DNA from: Caryophanales bacterium UBA4682
GTDB taxonomy: Bacteria; Bacillota_I; Bacilli_A; RFN20; CAG-288
DNA length: 64,000 bases
NCBI GenBank assembly: GCA_002404995.1
Contig: DHKY01000001.1
Coordinates: 134,543 to 198,542, forward strand
Direction of reading: 5' to 3'
The stretch's first letter is position 1; each line of letters starts with the position of its first letter. This document shows positions 44,680 to 54,700 of this stretch, one piece after another. The translations under genes were made by a program, and so were the position numbers. Under the pieces are notes generated by a model. That model did not search any database. It was not told where the DNA came from and saw only the letters and a list, made by a program, of their open reading frames with translations.

Positions 44680-45954
44680 TTACTCGCATTTCCTTCGCAA
44701 TCCTTTTGGAAGATAGTTTTTAACCTGGTTCTTCCTTTTCTTTCCGAACCCAAGTCTCCTCTTCCCGAAGGATACAACGACCAATCCATCTTTCCTCCTG
44801 CTATCGGTCTTGATTTGGTTTCCCTGAAGATAGGAAACCGCCTCTTCTCGGTTCACAGATAGGACAGGAAGAGAATCAATCTTCTTCGAATAGGCATGGT
44901 CATACTCGCACTTAGGATAAGGCGAGGTATCCTTAATTTTAAGTCCAGGCGAAATATAAGGAAGATTTTCAATTTCCTTATACCTTTGCCTGACACAGTA
45001 CTCATTCTTCCGGAAAGAAAACACATGGCGATTTAGGTTCGAAGGTGTCATTTTTTTCTTTTCGCCTTCTGTTTTTCTCATGACAGCAAAATAAATGCCT
45101 TCTCCAGGATAGACACCAGGAATCCTGTGGTATCCAATCTCATCTTTCCCTTTTATGACACTGGAAGAAACAGGAAGAGGAACTAATTCCAGCTCTGGAT
45201 GTCTTTTCCTGATCCGGCTGACCTGTTCCTCATCTTCTTCTATGGACAGGGAACAGGTGGAATAACAGAGATAGCCTCCTTCCTCGACAAGGGAAGCTGC
45301 TTTTTCAAGTAAGGCTTCCTGGACAGGGAGCAGGCGGGATACTTTCTCCAAAGAAAAATCATCTATCCTTTTTGCTTCTTTCCGAATCCTTCCGGATCCC
45401 GAGCAAGGAGCATCGAGGATAACAAGGTCGAAGCAGGATTCCAGCTTCAGCTTTTCAGGATCCATGGAAAAAGACAGGAGATTATCTAATCCGAGCTTGT
45501 CTGCGTTTTTCTGAATCTCGAGGGCTCTAGTATAGGAAAGATCATTGGCAAGATAAAGTCCGTCTCTCCGTCGGAAGTCTAGGGCGATGCTCTTCCCTCC
45601 CGGAGCTGCACAGAGATCAATTGAGACAAAATCCTTCGGAAGAAGAGAAGAAAGAAAATAAGAAGGATAAGCGCTCGAAGGGTCAAGAATATAAAAAGCG
45701 CCACCAGCCTGCTCGACAGTCTTTCCCAAAGGATGTTGTTTCTTATCGAAACGGAAAAGAAGGCTGTCTTTTTCATCCGCTTCCAGATAAGGGAAAGAAG
45801 ATTTCCTTTCCTCTCTGGTGAAAAAAGAAGGATTGGTCAGAGCGCCGCTAATCGGATCATCTTCAAGATGGGACAGGAAGGAAGAGATTTCATCTTTTTT
45901 CGCATAGGGCTTTAAAAGAGAAGAGAAATCGAATTCTGGATTTACTTGCATCAT
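44680..45954 (-). CDS. rsmF: RsmF-type 16S rRNA m5C methyltransferase
   Basis: 424 residues. The methyltransferase domain has motif I DLCAAPGGK (about 113-121), motif IV DAPCSGSG with one catalytic Cys, and motif VI CYSTCSLS with the second, as in NOL1/NOP2/Sun enzymes. A C-terminal extension after about residue 290 fits the RNA-binding part of the RsmF/YebU group. It methylates cytosine C5 in 16S rRNA; the exact site is not determinable. The gene is divergent from the hypothetical gene at 46027. Confidence 0.88.
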   Translation of the reverse strand: MMQVNPEFDFSSLLKPYAKKDEISSFLSHLEDDPISGALTNPSFFTREERKSSFPYLEADEKDSLLFRFDKKQHPLGKTVEQAGGAFYILDPSSAYPSYFLSSLLPKDFVSIDLCAAPGGKSIALDFRRRDGLYLANDLSYTRALEIQKNADKLGLDNLLSFSMDPEKLKLESCFDLVILDAPCSGSGRIRKEAKRIDDFSLEKVSRLLPVQEALLEKAASLVEEGGYLCYSTCSLSIEEDEEQVSRIRKRHPELELVPLPVSSSVIKGKDEIGYHRIPGVYPGEGIYFAVMRKTEGEKKKMTPSNLNRHVFSFRKNEYCVRQRYKEIENLPYISPGLKIKDTSPYPKCEYDHAYSKKIDSLPVLSVNREEAVSYLQGNQIKTDSRRKDGLVVVSFGKRRLGFGKKRKNQVKNYLPKGLRRKCE

Positions 45955-45963
45955 GCTTATACC

Positions 45964-45992
45964 TTACCAAAATAGATTTTATCATATATAAT
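45964..45992 (+). promoter_or_regulatory. Promoter of the 46-50 kb gene group
   Basis: -35 TTACCA (45964-45969), 17-nt spacer, -10 TATAAT (45987-45992). CGGAGGA is 7 nt before the following ATG. Confidence 0.6.
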
Positions 45993-46026
45993 AAATTGCA
46001 GAGAAGAACAGCACGGAGGAACAGGA

Positions 46027-46530
46027 ATGATTACACGCAAGCCGAGCATCCAAAGGAACACAGAGGATAGCGAAAACAAAGAAGATTTCTATGCCAAGCC
46101 TTTAAGGGAAGTTTCGCAGATTATTCCCGTCAAGAACGGAGGAGATGTTTACTTAGTCCAGGGAAACAAAAAATACCAGCTCTATAAACAGACATCCGAA
46201 ATCTATGGCGTCGATGAATGGGTCTTTAAGGGAACATTAATCCATGGAGAGGAAATCCGTTTCTCCCATAAAGACGGAAGAAACATTCCGATTCGCGGAC
46301 AAAGCAACTGCGGATATACCCTAGTTGGTCTTGCAAAGAAAAGCTTTGAATCAAAGCATGCTCTTGTTGCACTTGGCGAAACAACAGACGACCAGGTTTA
46401 CATTTACACCAATAAGAATTCGTCTCTGTTCTATACCGGAGAAACCGGTGAGAAGGAACTTTTCATCCGGATTTACGATAATATCTCTGGAATCGAAAAT
46501 GACCGCTGGGTCATTTTATCCAGGAAATAA
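46027..46530 (+). CDS. Hypothetical protein
   Basis: 167 residues, soluble, no signal or membrane segment. The first 25 residues are charged and probably disordered; the rest is beta-rich (YLVQGNKKYQLYKQ, DEWVFKGTLIHGEEIRF, QVYIYTNKNSSLFY, RWVILSRK). I do not recognise the family. It has a good promoter and ribosome-binding site and lies 18 nt upstream of the nucleoside phosphorylase, so it is a real gene and probably co-transcribed with it. Confidence 0.7.
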   Translation: MITRKPSIQRNTEDSENKEDFYAKPLREVSQIIPVKNGGDVYLVQGNKKYQLYKQTSEIYGVDEWVFKGTLIHGEEIRFSHKDGRNIPIRGQSNCGYTLVGLAKKSFESKHALVALGETTDDQVYIYTNKNSSLFYTGETGEKELFIRIYDNISGIENDRWVILSRK

Positions 46531-46548
46531 TGAAGAAGGCTGATTCAT

Positions 46549-47886
46549 ATGGATAGGATTGAAATCATCGAAAAAAAGAAGTTTGGAAAAGAGCTCAAGA
46601 AAGAAGAAATCCGTTACTGGATCAAAAACTATGTCAAAGGCACCATTCCGGATTACCAGAGCGCAGCTTTGCTGATGGCTATCCGCTTAAACGGAAGGAC
46701 CAAGCAGGAAACCTTCAACCTCAATGAGGCAAGGATGAATTCTGGTGAAACCTTGGATTTAAGTAAGATTCCTGGCGTAAAGGTCGACAAGCATTCCACC
46801 GGAGGAGTCGGAGACAAGACCTCCATGGCCCTCTGTCCTAGGATTGCCGCTTTAGGACTCAAGGTCGCTAAAATGTCTGGAAGAGGACTTGGCTTTACCG
46901 GAGGAACTTTAGATAAACTAGAATCCATTCCAGGAAGGACTACCACACTCTCTCCGCATAGCTTTGTAGAACAGGTCACGAAAATCGGAAGGGCAATCAT
47001 CGGGCAAAGCGATGAAATCGACCCAGCTGATAAAAAGCTCTATGCTCTCCGTGATGTCACCGGAACCGTCGATTCGATTCCGCTGATTGCCTCCTCTATC
47101 AGGTCAAAGAAATTAGCAGCTGGCTGTGACTGCATCCTGCTTGATGTCAAATATGGTTCCGGTGCGTTCAGGCCAACCAAGGAAAGTGCAGAAGAACTTG
47201 CAAAATGCAGGGTTGAAATCGGCAGTTACTTCCACAAGGACGTCCGTGCTGAAATCACTAACAGGAACGAGCCTTTAGGAAAAGCAGTTGGCAATATCCT
47301 TGAAGTACAAGAAGCCGTTATGACTCTTCTCGGAAAAGGCCCTAAGGATTTTACCGAACTCTGTCTGTCCTCTGGTGCAACTCTGCTTATGCAGGCTAAG
47401 ATGTACGATAATCGAGAAGATGCGATTCATGCGCTGAAAGAAACGATTGTGAACGGAAGTGCCTTGAAAGTCTTTAAATCCTTTGTCAAAGCACAAGGCG
47501 GAGACGTCAGCTATATCGATGACAGGACAAAGTTCCCGAAAGCACGTTATTCTTTTGCCGTCCGTTCCGTCAAGGAAGGTTATGTTTCTGCAATGAACAC
47601 AATGGGAATCGGTCTGGTCTCAAGGCATTTAGGCGCCGGACGCGAGACTAAGGACGATATCATTGATACCACCGCCGGCCTTGTCATCAACAAGAAAATC
47701 GGTGACAAAGTCAGTAAGGGTGATGTCCTTGTCACAAGGTATTCCGAGCGTCCGAACATTTCTTCCTTAAGCGCGGATATCTTAAATGACTACGATTTCT
47801 CGGATATTCCTGTCCCGCCGCAGAAAGTCGTCGAAGAACTGATCAGCAGGGACAAAGAAGGAAACTTCGTAATCGAGAAAGAATAA
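46549..47886 (+). CDS. pdp: Pyrimidine-nucleoside phosphorylase
   Basis: 445 residues. The family signature KHSTGGVGDKTS (about 84-95) is the phosphate/nucleoside site, followed by GRGLGFTGGTLDKLESIPG (thymidine/pyrimidine phosphorylase signature) and the substrate residues in ALRDVTGTVDSIPLI(A)SSIRSKK. It cleaves uridine, thymidine or deoxyuridine with phosphate to base and (deoxy)ribose-1-phosphate for pyrimidine salvage. Typical length. Located between the hypothetical gene and an ABC-F gene with 6-nt spacing. Confidence 0.95.
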   Translation: MDRIEIIEKKKFGKELKKEEIRYWIKNYVKGTIPDYQSAALLMAIRLNGRTKQETFNLNEARMNSGETLDLSKIPGVKVDKHSTGGVGDKTSMALCPRIAALGLKVAKMSGRGLGFTGGTLDKLESIPGRTTTLSPHSFVEQVTKIGRAIIGQSDEIDPADKKLYALRDVTGTVDSIPLIASSIRSKKLAAGCDCILLDVKYGSGAFRPTKESAEELAKCRVEIGSYFHKDVRAEITNRNEPLGKAVGNILEVQEAVMTLLGKGPKDFTELCLSSGATLLMQAKMYDNREDAIHALKETIVNGSALKVFKSFVKAQGGDVSYIDDRTKFPKARYSFAVRSVKEGYVSAMNTMGIGLVSRHLGAGRETKDDIIDTTAGLVINKKIGDKVSKGDVLVTRYSERPNISSLSADILNDYDFSDIPVPPQKVVEELISRDKEGNFVIEKE

Positions 47887-47892
47887 ACGACT

Positions 47893-49803
47893 ATGCCAAT
47901 CCTACTCTCCGTCCAGAATCTAACAAAGGAATTTTCAGGAGAACGGCTCTTCGAGCCGCTCTCTTTTGTGTTACGCGATCATGATAAGACAGCTATTCTG
48001 GGACCGAATGGCTCTGGAAAATCGACCCTGATCAAGAGGATTTTAGGAAAAGAAGAGAAAACAAGCGGAAATATTGTCTTTTCCAAGAACATTACTCTTG
48101 GCTATCTCAGCCAGGACGTCATCGACAATCCAGATCATACTCTCTATGAAGAATGCGAAGACGTTTTCCATGCTCTGAAAGAGCAGGAAAAGAAAAGGGA
48201 TGAGCTGACGAAGAAAAGGTCTGAGAATCCCAATAACAGGCAGCTTGTCGATGAATATTCAAAACTTCAATCGGACTTTGAATCAAAAGAAGGATACTCT
48301 TATCACTATAAAATCGATAGGATTCTCAATAGGTTCTCCTTCCACAAGGAAGACTATGAACGGAAAATATCTACTTTTTCCGGTGGAGAGAAGACCCGTG
48401 TTGCTTTTGCTAAGCTTCTTCTTCTTAATCCGGATATACTGATTCTTGATGAGCCGACGAATCATCTCGACATCATTTCGATTGAATGGCTTGAAGACTA
48501 TCTGAAATCCTATCAGGGAGCCGTACTTTTTGTCTCCCATGATATCGCTTTTGTCAAGCATCTTGCGGATCACATCTTAGATATCGACAATAAGGTTTTT
48601 ACTAGGTACAATACCAATTACGATAACTTTGCCATAGAAAAGAAGAACCGATACGAAAACCTTCTTGCACAATATGAGAAGCAGGAGGAGGAAAAAGCAA
48701 AGCTGGAACGGTTCATTACTTTCTATAGGCCAAAGCCGCGCTTTGCCTCACGTGCACGAGATCGCGTCCATAAATTAGACCGGCTCGAAAAATCAAGCAT
48801 TGTCGATCCGACCCATAAGGAACGTTCCTTGAACATCGGACTGAAAGGCGAAATCCGGGAAGGAAAGAAACTGATTGACTTCAATGATGTCTCCGTCGGA
48901 TATGACTCTCCATTGATTTCCGATATTACTTTTACTCTCTGTGGAAAAGACCATCTTGCTGTCATGGGTGCGAACGGTATCGGAAAGTCCACCTTCGGCA
49001 AGGTACTCAGGGATGAGAGGAAACCATACTCTGGTTCCCTACGCCGCTATTTTCATAGGACCAGGGGTGTATTACGACAAGATATCCGGTCCTATTCCAG
49101 TGAAGAGACTCTATTTGAGCATTTCCGCAATCTCTATCCCAAGAGGTCCAACGAGGAAATCTATTCCGGACTTGGAAAGTACGCTTTCACTTACAAGGAA
49201 GCAAATGAGAAGAAGCTCTGCAATCTTTCCGGAGGAGAACTGATGAGAATTGAGATTCTCCAGCTTTCAATGGAAAACTATGATTTGCTCCTTTTAGATG
49301 AACCGACGAACCATCTGGATAGGATGTCTATCTCGGAACTTGTCGATGCCTTAAATCAGTATGAAGGTACCTTAGTCATTATTTCCCATGACCGTGATTT
49401 CATTGATAAGACCTGCAACAAGGTCCTCTATTTCTATGAAAAGAAAGGATACTACTACGAAGGATCATACGAGGATTTCAAAGAGCATGATCTCAACAAG
49501 ATCAGGCAGGAAGAAAAAGAAGCCTTAGAAGCAAAGCAGAAAGAAAAACGGGAAAGGAAAAAAGAAGAACTTCTCAAGAAAAAAGAAGAAGTCAAATCCA
49601 AGACCCGTGCAACAAGACTCTCTCCGGAAAAAATCAGGGAAAAGATTGATAAGAGGGAATCCAAGAAGAAAGAACTCTCGGATAGCTGCTACCTGGAAGA
49701 GAACTATACAGACAGCAAAAAAAGGGAAGAAATCGAAAAAGAAAGGGAAGAACTGGATAGACAGTTAAAAGACCTCTACGCCCAGCTTGAATTAGCAAGG
49801 TAG
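47893..49803 (+). CDS. ABC-F family ATPase
   Basis: 636 residues with two ATPase domains and no membrane segments. Domain 1: Walker [10 protein letters not shown], signature FSGGEKTR, Walker [13 protein letters not shown], switch VSHD. A linker with [20 protein letters not shown] is the P-site tRNA-interaction motif region. Domain 2: [36 protein letters not shown]. The C-terminal ~110 residues form a charged coiled coil ([19 protein letters not shown]). ABC-F proteins act on the ribosome E site in translation or antibiotic protection; closest in layout to YdiF/Uup. Antibiotic-resistance function cannot be claimed. Confidence 0.92.
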   Translation: MPILLSVQNLTKEFSGERLFEPLSFVLRDHDKTAILGPNGSGKSTLIKRILGKEEKTSGNIVFSKNITLGYLSQDVIDNPDHTLYEECEDVFHALKEQEKKRDELTKKRSENPNNRQLVDEYSKLQSDFESKEGYSYHYKIDRILNRFSFHKEDYERKISTFSGGEKTRVAFAKLLLLNPDILILDEPTNHLDIISIEWLEDYLKSYQGAVLFVSHDIAFVKHLADHILDIDNKVFTRYNTNYDNFAIEKKNRYENLLAQYEKQEEEKAKLERFITFYRPKPRFASRARDRVHKLDRLEKSSIVDPTHKERSLNIGLKGEIREGKKLIDFNDVSVGYDSPLISDITFTLCGKDHLAVMGANGIGKSTFGKVLRDERKPYSGSLRRYFHRTRGVLRQDIRSYSSEETLFEHFRNLYPKRSNEEIYSGLGKYAFTYKEANEKKLCNLSGGELMRIEILQLSMENYDLLLLDEPTNHLDRMSISELVDALNQYEGTLVIISHDRDFIDKTCNKVLYFYEKKGYYYEGSYEDFKEHDLNKIRQEEKEALEAKQKEKRERKKEELLKKKEEVKSKTRATRLSPEKIREKIDKRESKKKELSDSCYLEENYTDSKKREEIEKEREELDRQLKDLYAQLELAR

Positions 49804-49841
49804 GTAAATACCGCTTTCACAAGCAAAAAACAGAATTTTTA

Positions 49842-49870
49842 TTTCTATCCTCACTATCAGTCGGTATAAT
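49842..49870 (+). promoter_or_regulatory. Promoter of typA
   Basis: -10 TATAAT (49865-49870) with a weak -35 TTTCTA (49842-49847) at 17 nt. AAGGAGA precedes the ATG. Confidence 0.55.
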
Positions 49871-49912
49871 AAAACATTGTGAAACTTCTTTTTGTGATGA
49901 AGGAGATTATTT

Positions 49913-51751
49913 ATGAATGACAAAATCCGAAATGTAGCTATTATTGCACATGTCGACCACGGAAAAACAACCCTCGTCGATGCACTTTTGAAGACCAGCG
50001 GAACTTTCCGTGACAACGAAAAGGTCATGGTCCGTGCAATGGATAACAATCCGATCGAGCACGAACGTGGCATCACCATTCTTGCTAAGACCACTGGAAT
50101 CAACTACAACGGCTACAAAATCAATATCGTCGATACTCCTGGCCACGCCGATTTCTCCGGCGAGGTCGAGCGTATCAGGAACAGGGTCGATGGCGTCTGC
50201 CTGCTCGTAGATGCATTCGATGGACCAAGGCCGCAGACACGCTTTGTTCTCAAGCAGGCTATCTCTTACCATCTCAAGACTGTGGTCATCATCAATAAGG
50301 TCGACCGTCCTGGTGCTAACCCAGAAAAAGCGCTGGATGATGTTCTGAACCTCTTTATGGAATTAGGAGCCGATGATACCCAGCTTGATTTCCCTGTCAT
50401 TTACACCTCTGCTCTCAACAGGACTTCTTCTTATAGTCCGGACTTGGAAACTCAGAAATACGGAAGGAACCCGGTCTTTGATACCATCATCAAGACTATT
50501 CCTGCTCCGAAAGCCGATGGAAACGCTCCGCTCCAGTTCCAGCCTTCCCTTCTTGACTACAACCGTTATGTCGGACGTATCGGAATCGGACGTATCGACC
50601 GTGGACATATTAACCTCGGCGATTCGGTAACCTGCATCCGTCTTGATAAATCCACTACGAACTTCAAAGTCACAAAGCTCTTTACTTATCATGGACTTGA
50701 TCGTACCGAAGTCGATCATGTCGATAGCGGCGATATCTGCGGTGTCGCCGGTCTTCCAGACATCATGGTCGGTGAGACGATTTGTCCTCCGGATCACCTC
50801 GATGCCCTTCCTCCGCTCCGTATCGATGAGCCGACTAGGCGCAGGACCTTTGCCGCCAATGATTCTCCTTTTGCCGGTCATGACGGAACTCTACTTACCG
50901 CACAGAAAATCCAAGACCGCTTATACGAAGAAAGCCAGAAGGATGTTTCCAGGCGCTTTGAAATCAATCACACCGATCAGTCCTTCCAGGTTGTCGGACG
51001 TGGTGAATTGCATCTCTCCGTTTTAATCGAGACTAGGCGCCGTGAAGGCTTCGAACTTCAGGTCTCTAAGCCGCAGGTCATCACAAAGGTCATCGATGGC
51101 GTCGAATGCGAGCCTTTCGAGGATCTCCAGATTGATGTTCCGGATGAATATGCTGGAAACGTCAGGCAGCTTGTCGGAAGCCGTTCTGCAGAGACCATCT
51201 CCAGGAACGAAGAGAACGGGCAGACCCGTCTTGTTTATGTTATTCCTTCCCGTGGTTTGATTTCCTTCAGGAACACCTTCAGGACTCTTACCAAAGGATA
51301 TGGTATCATCAACCACTCCTTCAAAGAGTATCGTCCGAAGATCAACAAGGCGATTGGAACCCGTAACTTAGGTGTCCTCGTTGCAACAGATCAAGGCAAG
51401 TCGACAGCCTATGCAATCAAATCTGCAGAAGACCGTGGAACAAGGTTCATTGGTCCTGGCGTCGATGTCTACGAAGGAAGGGTTGTCGGAGAAAACAAAT
51501 ATCCGATGGATCTTGCCGTCAATGTCGTTAAGACCAAAGCATTGAACAACGAACGTAACTCTAATAAGGATGTCACCATCGTTCTGAAGTCTCCACGCCG
51601 TAGGTCTAGGGAAGACTGCTTAGACTACATCAACACGGATGAATTATGCGAAATCACTCCAAAGGCCATCCGCAGGCGTAAGAAGATTCTGAACACTGCC
51701 GAGCGCAAGAAATACGAAGCTCACCATCCTGAACTCTACGGACGTAACTAG
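49913..51751 (+). CDS. typA: Translational GTPase TypA/BipA
   Basis: 612 residues, full length. G1 is AHVDHGKTT, the switch region [12 protein letters not shown]3 DTPGHADF and G4 NKVD, followed by EF-G-like domains and the BipA-specific C-terminal domain. It is a ribosome-binding GTPase involved in 50S assembly and stress adaptation. Own promoter and terminator. Confidence 0.97.
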   Translation: MNDKIRNVAIIAHVDHGKTTLVDALLKTSGTFRDNEKVMVRAMDNNPIEHERGITILAKTTGINYNGYKINIVDTPGHADFSGEVERIRNRVDGVCLLVDAFDGPRPQTRFVLKQAISYHLKTVVIINKVDRPGANPEKALDDVLNLFMELGADDTQLDFPVIYTSALNRTSSYSPDLETQKYGRNPVFDTIIKTIPAPKADGNAPLQFQPSLLDYNRYVGRIGIGRIDRGHINLGDSVTCIRLDKSTTNFKVTKLFTYHGLDRTEVDHVDSGDICGVAGLPDIMVGETICPPDHLDALPPLRIDEPTRRRTFAANDSPFAGHDGTLLTAQKIQDRLYEESQKDVSRRFEINHTDQSFQVVGRGELHLSVLIETRRREGFELQVSKPQVITKVIDGVECEPFEDLQIDVPDEYAGNVRQLVGSRSAETISRNEENGQTRLVYVIPSRGLISFRNTFRTLTKGYGIINHSFKEYRPKINKAIGTRNLGVLVATDQGKSTAYAIKSAEDRGTRFIGPGVDVYEGRVVGENKYPMDLAVNVVKTKALNNERNSNKDVTIVLKSPRRRSREDCLDYINTDELCEITPKAIRRRKKILNTAERKKYEAHHPELYGRN

Positions 51752-51780
51752 TTCTTATCCATCGATTTAGTCCAGATATG

Positions 51781-51817
51781 AAAAGCCCTCACCGTTTCTA
51801 TGGTTGAGGGCTTTTTT
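51781..51817 (+). terminator. Terminator of typA
   Basis: AAAAGCCCTCA-CC pairs with GG-TTGAGGGCTTTT, followed by further T. It is 29 nt past the stop. Confidence 0.9.
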
Positions 51818-51930
51818 CTAGGACCAAAAATATCCAAGTCCTTTAAATGCACTTAGATTGTTAGTTTTTGTTAATTGCATTAAATCAGCACTTTATTATC
51901 ATTTTGAATTAAGTTTTAAACTTTTATTAT

Positions 51931-52818
51931 TCAAAAATATTCTTTTGTATTTCCTAACTGTTCTATCACAAAACCAAGATCCTCTTGGATGCAAATAGAT
52001 CGGCGGTTAATTTTCTTTGGGCAAACCGCCTTGTCTTTGTTAACACAGACGTAAAAAGAATTCTTGTTGTTATTTGTCCTCTCCCAAAATGGATATTTGA
52101 TAATACCAGGAGTGTTGTTGCCGACTCCTAATTCAAGGAAAAGAACTCTTTGTCCTTTATGTTTTGCAAGAAAATCAACATAACGATCCGCTGCTATATG
52201 CCATCCTTTTTCTTCGACAAAGCGGCTATCACAACGAAGATTCATCATCAAAGGTTTTCCACAGTGGGGACAGACTGGAATAAGATCTGTTGGAATCTTC
52301 CTATTTGATTGCTTTGCTACCCTTGCACGAATTTGCTTCTCATTATCGAATGTTTCCTGGCAACATGGCTCACTGCATTGAAAGAGTCCAAAATCACCTT
52401 GTGTATAGAACAAGCGCTTTTTATCAAAACCAGCTTTCTGGAAGCAATGATCGACATTTGTGGTTATGACAAAATAATCTTTATCGAATACAAGCTTAAG
52501 AAGATTCTCATATACCGATATAGGTGCCTTTTGATAACGATTTATAAGAATATATCGACTCCAATAGGCCCAGAAGACTTCCCTAGAGGGGAAAGGATAA
52601 AAGCCACCACTATACCTATCCTGGATTCTGTATTCTTTTTTGAAATCGAAAAAATAGTTTTCAAATCGTTCCCCGGTATAATCAAAGCCGGCTGCTACCG
52701 AGAGTCCTGAACCAGCACCGATTACTACCGCCCCACACTTTGCAAGAATTTCACGAAGCAGTCTAATCTGTTCCAAGCAATTTTTCATATATGTATCTGT
52801 CATCGTCTTTGAAAACAT
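51931..52818 (-). CDS. Class M sirtuin (SirTM-like protein ADP-ribosyltransferase)
   Basis: 295 residues from the ATG at 52818 (AAGG upstream); an upstream TTG is less likely. Features of SirTM: NAD-binding GAGSGLSVAAGFDYTGERF, DRYSGGFYPFPSREVFWAYWSR, TTNVDHCFQKAGF, and YTQGDFGLFQCS, where Gln takes the place of the catalytic His of deacetylating sirtuins. Four zinc-binding Cys follow (CSEPC and CPHC). In Staphylococcus and Streptococcus SirTM ADP-ribosylates a lipoylated GcvH-like carrier encoded beside it. The start overlaps the macrodomain gene by 56 nt, so the pair is coupled. No GcvH-L or LplA gene is nearby; the target here is unknown. Confidence 0.9.
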   Translation of the reverse strand: MFSKTMTDTYMKNCLEQIRLLREILAKCGAVVIGAGSGLSVAAGFDYTGERFENYFFDFKKEYRIQDRYSGGFYPFPSREVFWAYWSRYILINRYQKAPISVYENLLKLVFDKDYFVITTNVDHCFQKAGFDKKRLFYTQGDFGLFQCSEPCCQETFDNEKQIRARVAKQSNRKIPTDLIPVCPHCGKPLMMNLRCDSRFVEEKGWHIAADRYVDFLAKHKGQRVLFLELGVGNNTPGIIKYPFWERTNNNKNSFYVCVNKDKAVCPKKINRRSICIQEDLGFVIEQLGNTKEYF

Positions 52819-53545
52819 TGAACACAACCTTTTGAATGCTAGTTCTTTCTTTCAAGAACTCCTTTACGGTCATTACAGCAATTTCCGCAGCCAGTTCATG
52901 CGGGAAGCAAAACTCCCCTGTCGATATACAGCAGAAAGCAACACTCTTTAGTTTTTCCTTCGCAGCCAATTCCAGACAGGAGAGATAGCAGGAGGCAAGC
53001 TGTTCCTTATCCTTTTCTCTCACCTTTCCGCCAATAATAATAGGACCGACAGTATGCAGAATATACCGGCATGGCAGATTAAAGGCAGGAGTAATTTTCG
53101 CCCCTCCGATAGGCTCTAGTCTTCCCTGTTTTTCCCTCATTTCCGAACAGAAATAGCGAAGCTCAACACCAGCATAGGTGTGTATTGCGTTATCAATGCA
53201 ATGATGGTTTGGAATATAGCATCCTGTCCTTGTACTATTCGCAGCATTGACAATCGCATCGCATTTTAAGGTCGTAATATCACCCTGCCAAAGATACAAG
53301 CCAGGTTGAATCGGATTCAGATCATCCACATCGGTAATTCCTTTTTCGGAAATTTCCTCTCTTAAATACTCATCTTGAAACTCCAGAAAGGCTTGGCTGT
53401 CTGGTCTTGGCAAGCGGACATTCATCAGTCCACGCAAAAGAAGCCGCTGTTCTTGGGGATCCTGCGGAATTTCAACGTTTCGATATTCAGGATTCTCCTT
53501 TAAAAACCTTTGAATGAGAAATCTTCTCTTCTCAGAATGATTCAT
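52763..53545 (-). CDS. Zinc-type macrodomain protein-ADP-ribose hydrolase
   Basis: 260 residues. An N-terminal helical region (1-75) precedes the macrodomain: WQGDITTLKCDAIVNAANS (about 86-104), then GCYIPNHHCIDNAIHTYAG. Its Cys109, His114/115 and Cys116 fit the zinc-dependent macrodomains found next to SirTM. ADP-ribose loop GGAKITPAFNLPCRYILHTVGP and the phosphate loop CISTGEFCFP are present. It should remove mono-ADP-ribose from proteins modified by the adjacent sirtuin. Strong AAAGGAGA before the ATG. It lies 50 nt after the DUF1848 gene and overlaps the sirtuin gene. Confidence 0.92.
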   Translation of the reverse strand: MNHSEKRRFLIQRFLKENPEYRNVEIPQDPQEQRLLLRGLMNVRLPRPDSQAFLEFQDEYLREEISEKGITDVDDLNPIQPGLYLWQGDITTLKCDAIVNAANSTRTGCYIPNHHCIDNAIHTYAGVELRYFCSEMREKQGRLEPIGGAKITPAFNLPCRYILHTVGPIIIGGKVREKDKEQLASCYLSCLELAAKEKLKSVAFCCISTGEFCFPHELAAEIAVMTVKEFLKERTSIQKVVFNVFKDDDRYIYEKLLGTD

Positions 53546-53595
53546 CTTCGAACAATCTCCTTTCCTGAATTAAAAAGCATCTATTAAGAATTAAT

Positions 53596-54525
53596 CTAAA
53601 ATAAAGTAATTCGTCGATCCAAATAAGATACCTGCCGTGCCTCGATAACCTTATCTCCTTCACGGAAACCACCAATAAGAAAAGGCGAATTCGGATCATG
53701 AGACTTCCTGTTCTCTTGCACCCTCCTTTGATCTTCGTTTGCATAGCAATAAACACAGGCATGAGGACAGGTGTTATACCTTCCTATATCAGAGCCAAGA
53801 AGACAATTACACTTTGTGCGAGGAGACTTCACGTTCTTTGGAACGACAAAGCGGCAATTTGTGGCAGCCTCAAGGACTTCCTTTGTCCTGCAGCCTGAGA
53901 CATCGACCCCATATTTGGCAAGTAAAGAATCCTCACAGCATGTCCGAACCTTGATTCCGTACTTCAATCCAATTTCCGCCAGTTTCAATGTGAGATATTC
54001 CTGTTCCTTTGTTCCCACCTCTCTTGCAGACGGAAAATTCCGCTTTGTCTTCACATAAAGATCAAGGAAGCTGATTACACAGAAACCAACATGGTTTTGA
54101 AGAATGCTAGCAATCTTCTCAAAAGCTCTTAAATGATAGGAAATAGAATATTTTTCCGTTAGGAATATCGGATCGTAGCGCCAACCAATTGCTTTTTCCC
54201 CAACCACGGAAGATAGTTCCAGTATTGAGCTCAATACTTCTTTTTTATCAGGAACATGTGGTTCGATTTCTTTTCCATAGGGGGTCAATGTGACAAACCA
54301 GAACTGACGGAACTCTTTCAGTTCTTTAAGACGGGGCAGCATCGGTTGAGGGTTCTTAGTACAGAAGCAAAGAACATCCACAACATCTGGAGACAGCTGA
54401 TACTTCCTAACTAGTTCCGGACGATAGGGATTCCGTGTACACACAAAGCCTTCCTTGATTCGATTATAGAACCAAGTGCTATAAAATGCTGGAATATCTG
54501 TCCGGCAGCCTGTATTAAGAATCAT
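53596..54525 (-). CDS. DUF1848 radical-SAM-like protein
   Basis: 309 residues, first gene of the sirtuin-macrodomain operon. It begins MILNTGCRTDIPAFYSTWFY, followed by GFVCTRNPY and VLCFCTKNP, the DUF1848 pattern. Near the C-terminus Cys253-x3-Cys257-x2-Cys260 (CPHACVYC) has the CX3CX2C spacing of radical SAM enzymes, preceded by Cys239 and Cys241. Having the cluster motif at the C-terminal end, not the N-terminal end, is characteristic of this family. No biochemical function is established to my knowledge. Co-transcription with the two ADP-ribose genes suggests it modifies or matures their substrate (inference). Confidence 0.82.
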   Translation of the reverse strand: MILNTGCRTDIPAFYSTWFYNRIKEGFVCTRNPYRPELVRKYQLSPDVVDVLCFCTKNPQPMLPRLKELKEFRQFWFVTLTPYGKEIEPHVPDKKEVLSSILELSSVVGEKAIGWRYDPIFLTEKYSISYHLRAFEKIASILQNHVGFCVISFLDLYVKTKRNFPSAREVGTKEQEYLTLKLAEIGLKYGIKVRTCCEDSLLAKYGVDVSGCRTKEVLEAATNCRFVVPKNVKSPRTKCNCLLGSDIGRYNTCPHACVYCYANEDQRRVQENRKSHDPNSPFLIGGFREGDKVIEARQVSYLDRRITLF

Positions 54526-54612
54526 AGTCTCTTTTCACCAACAGCATCATCTTCATGTTTATATTTTGCACTTCTGCCAAATGAAAACTAGCACGCACTA
54601 TTTAATCACTTA

Positions 54613-54628
54613 GTTACTTTCTGGTAAC
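54613..54628 (-). promoter_or_regulatory. Inverted repeat upstream of the DUF1848-macrodomain-sirtuin operon
   Basis: GTTAC-N6-GTAAC lies about 90 nt before the DUF1848 start in a region without a clean -35/-10 pair. It could be an operator; weak evidence. Confidence 0.3.
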
Positions 54629-54669
54629 CATAAAACGACTTGCTCTTCGTCTGTTTTGTGACAAAGGAC

Positions 54670-54696
54670 AAAGCCGCTTTTTTCCAAAGCGGCTTT
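54670..54696 (-). terminator. Terminator of the MacB-like gene
   Basis: An 11-bp perfect stem (AAAGCCGCTTT / AAAGCGGCTTT) with a 5-nt loop. T-runs are better on the plus side, so it may mainly insulate in that direction, but it sits 4 nt past the minus-strand stop. Confidence 0.75.
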
Positions 54697-54700
54697 TTGG

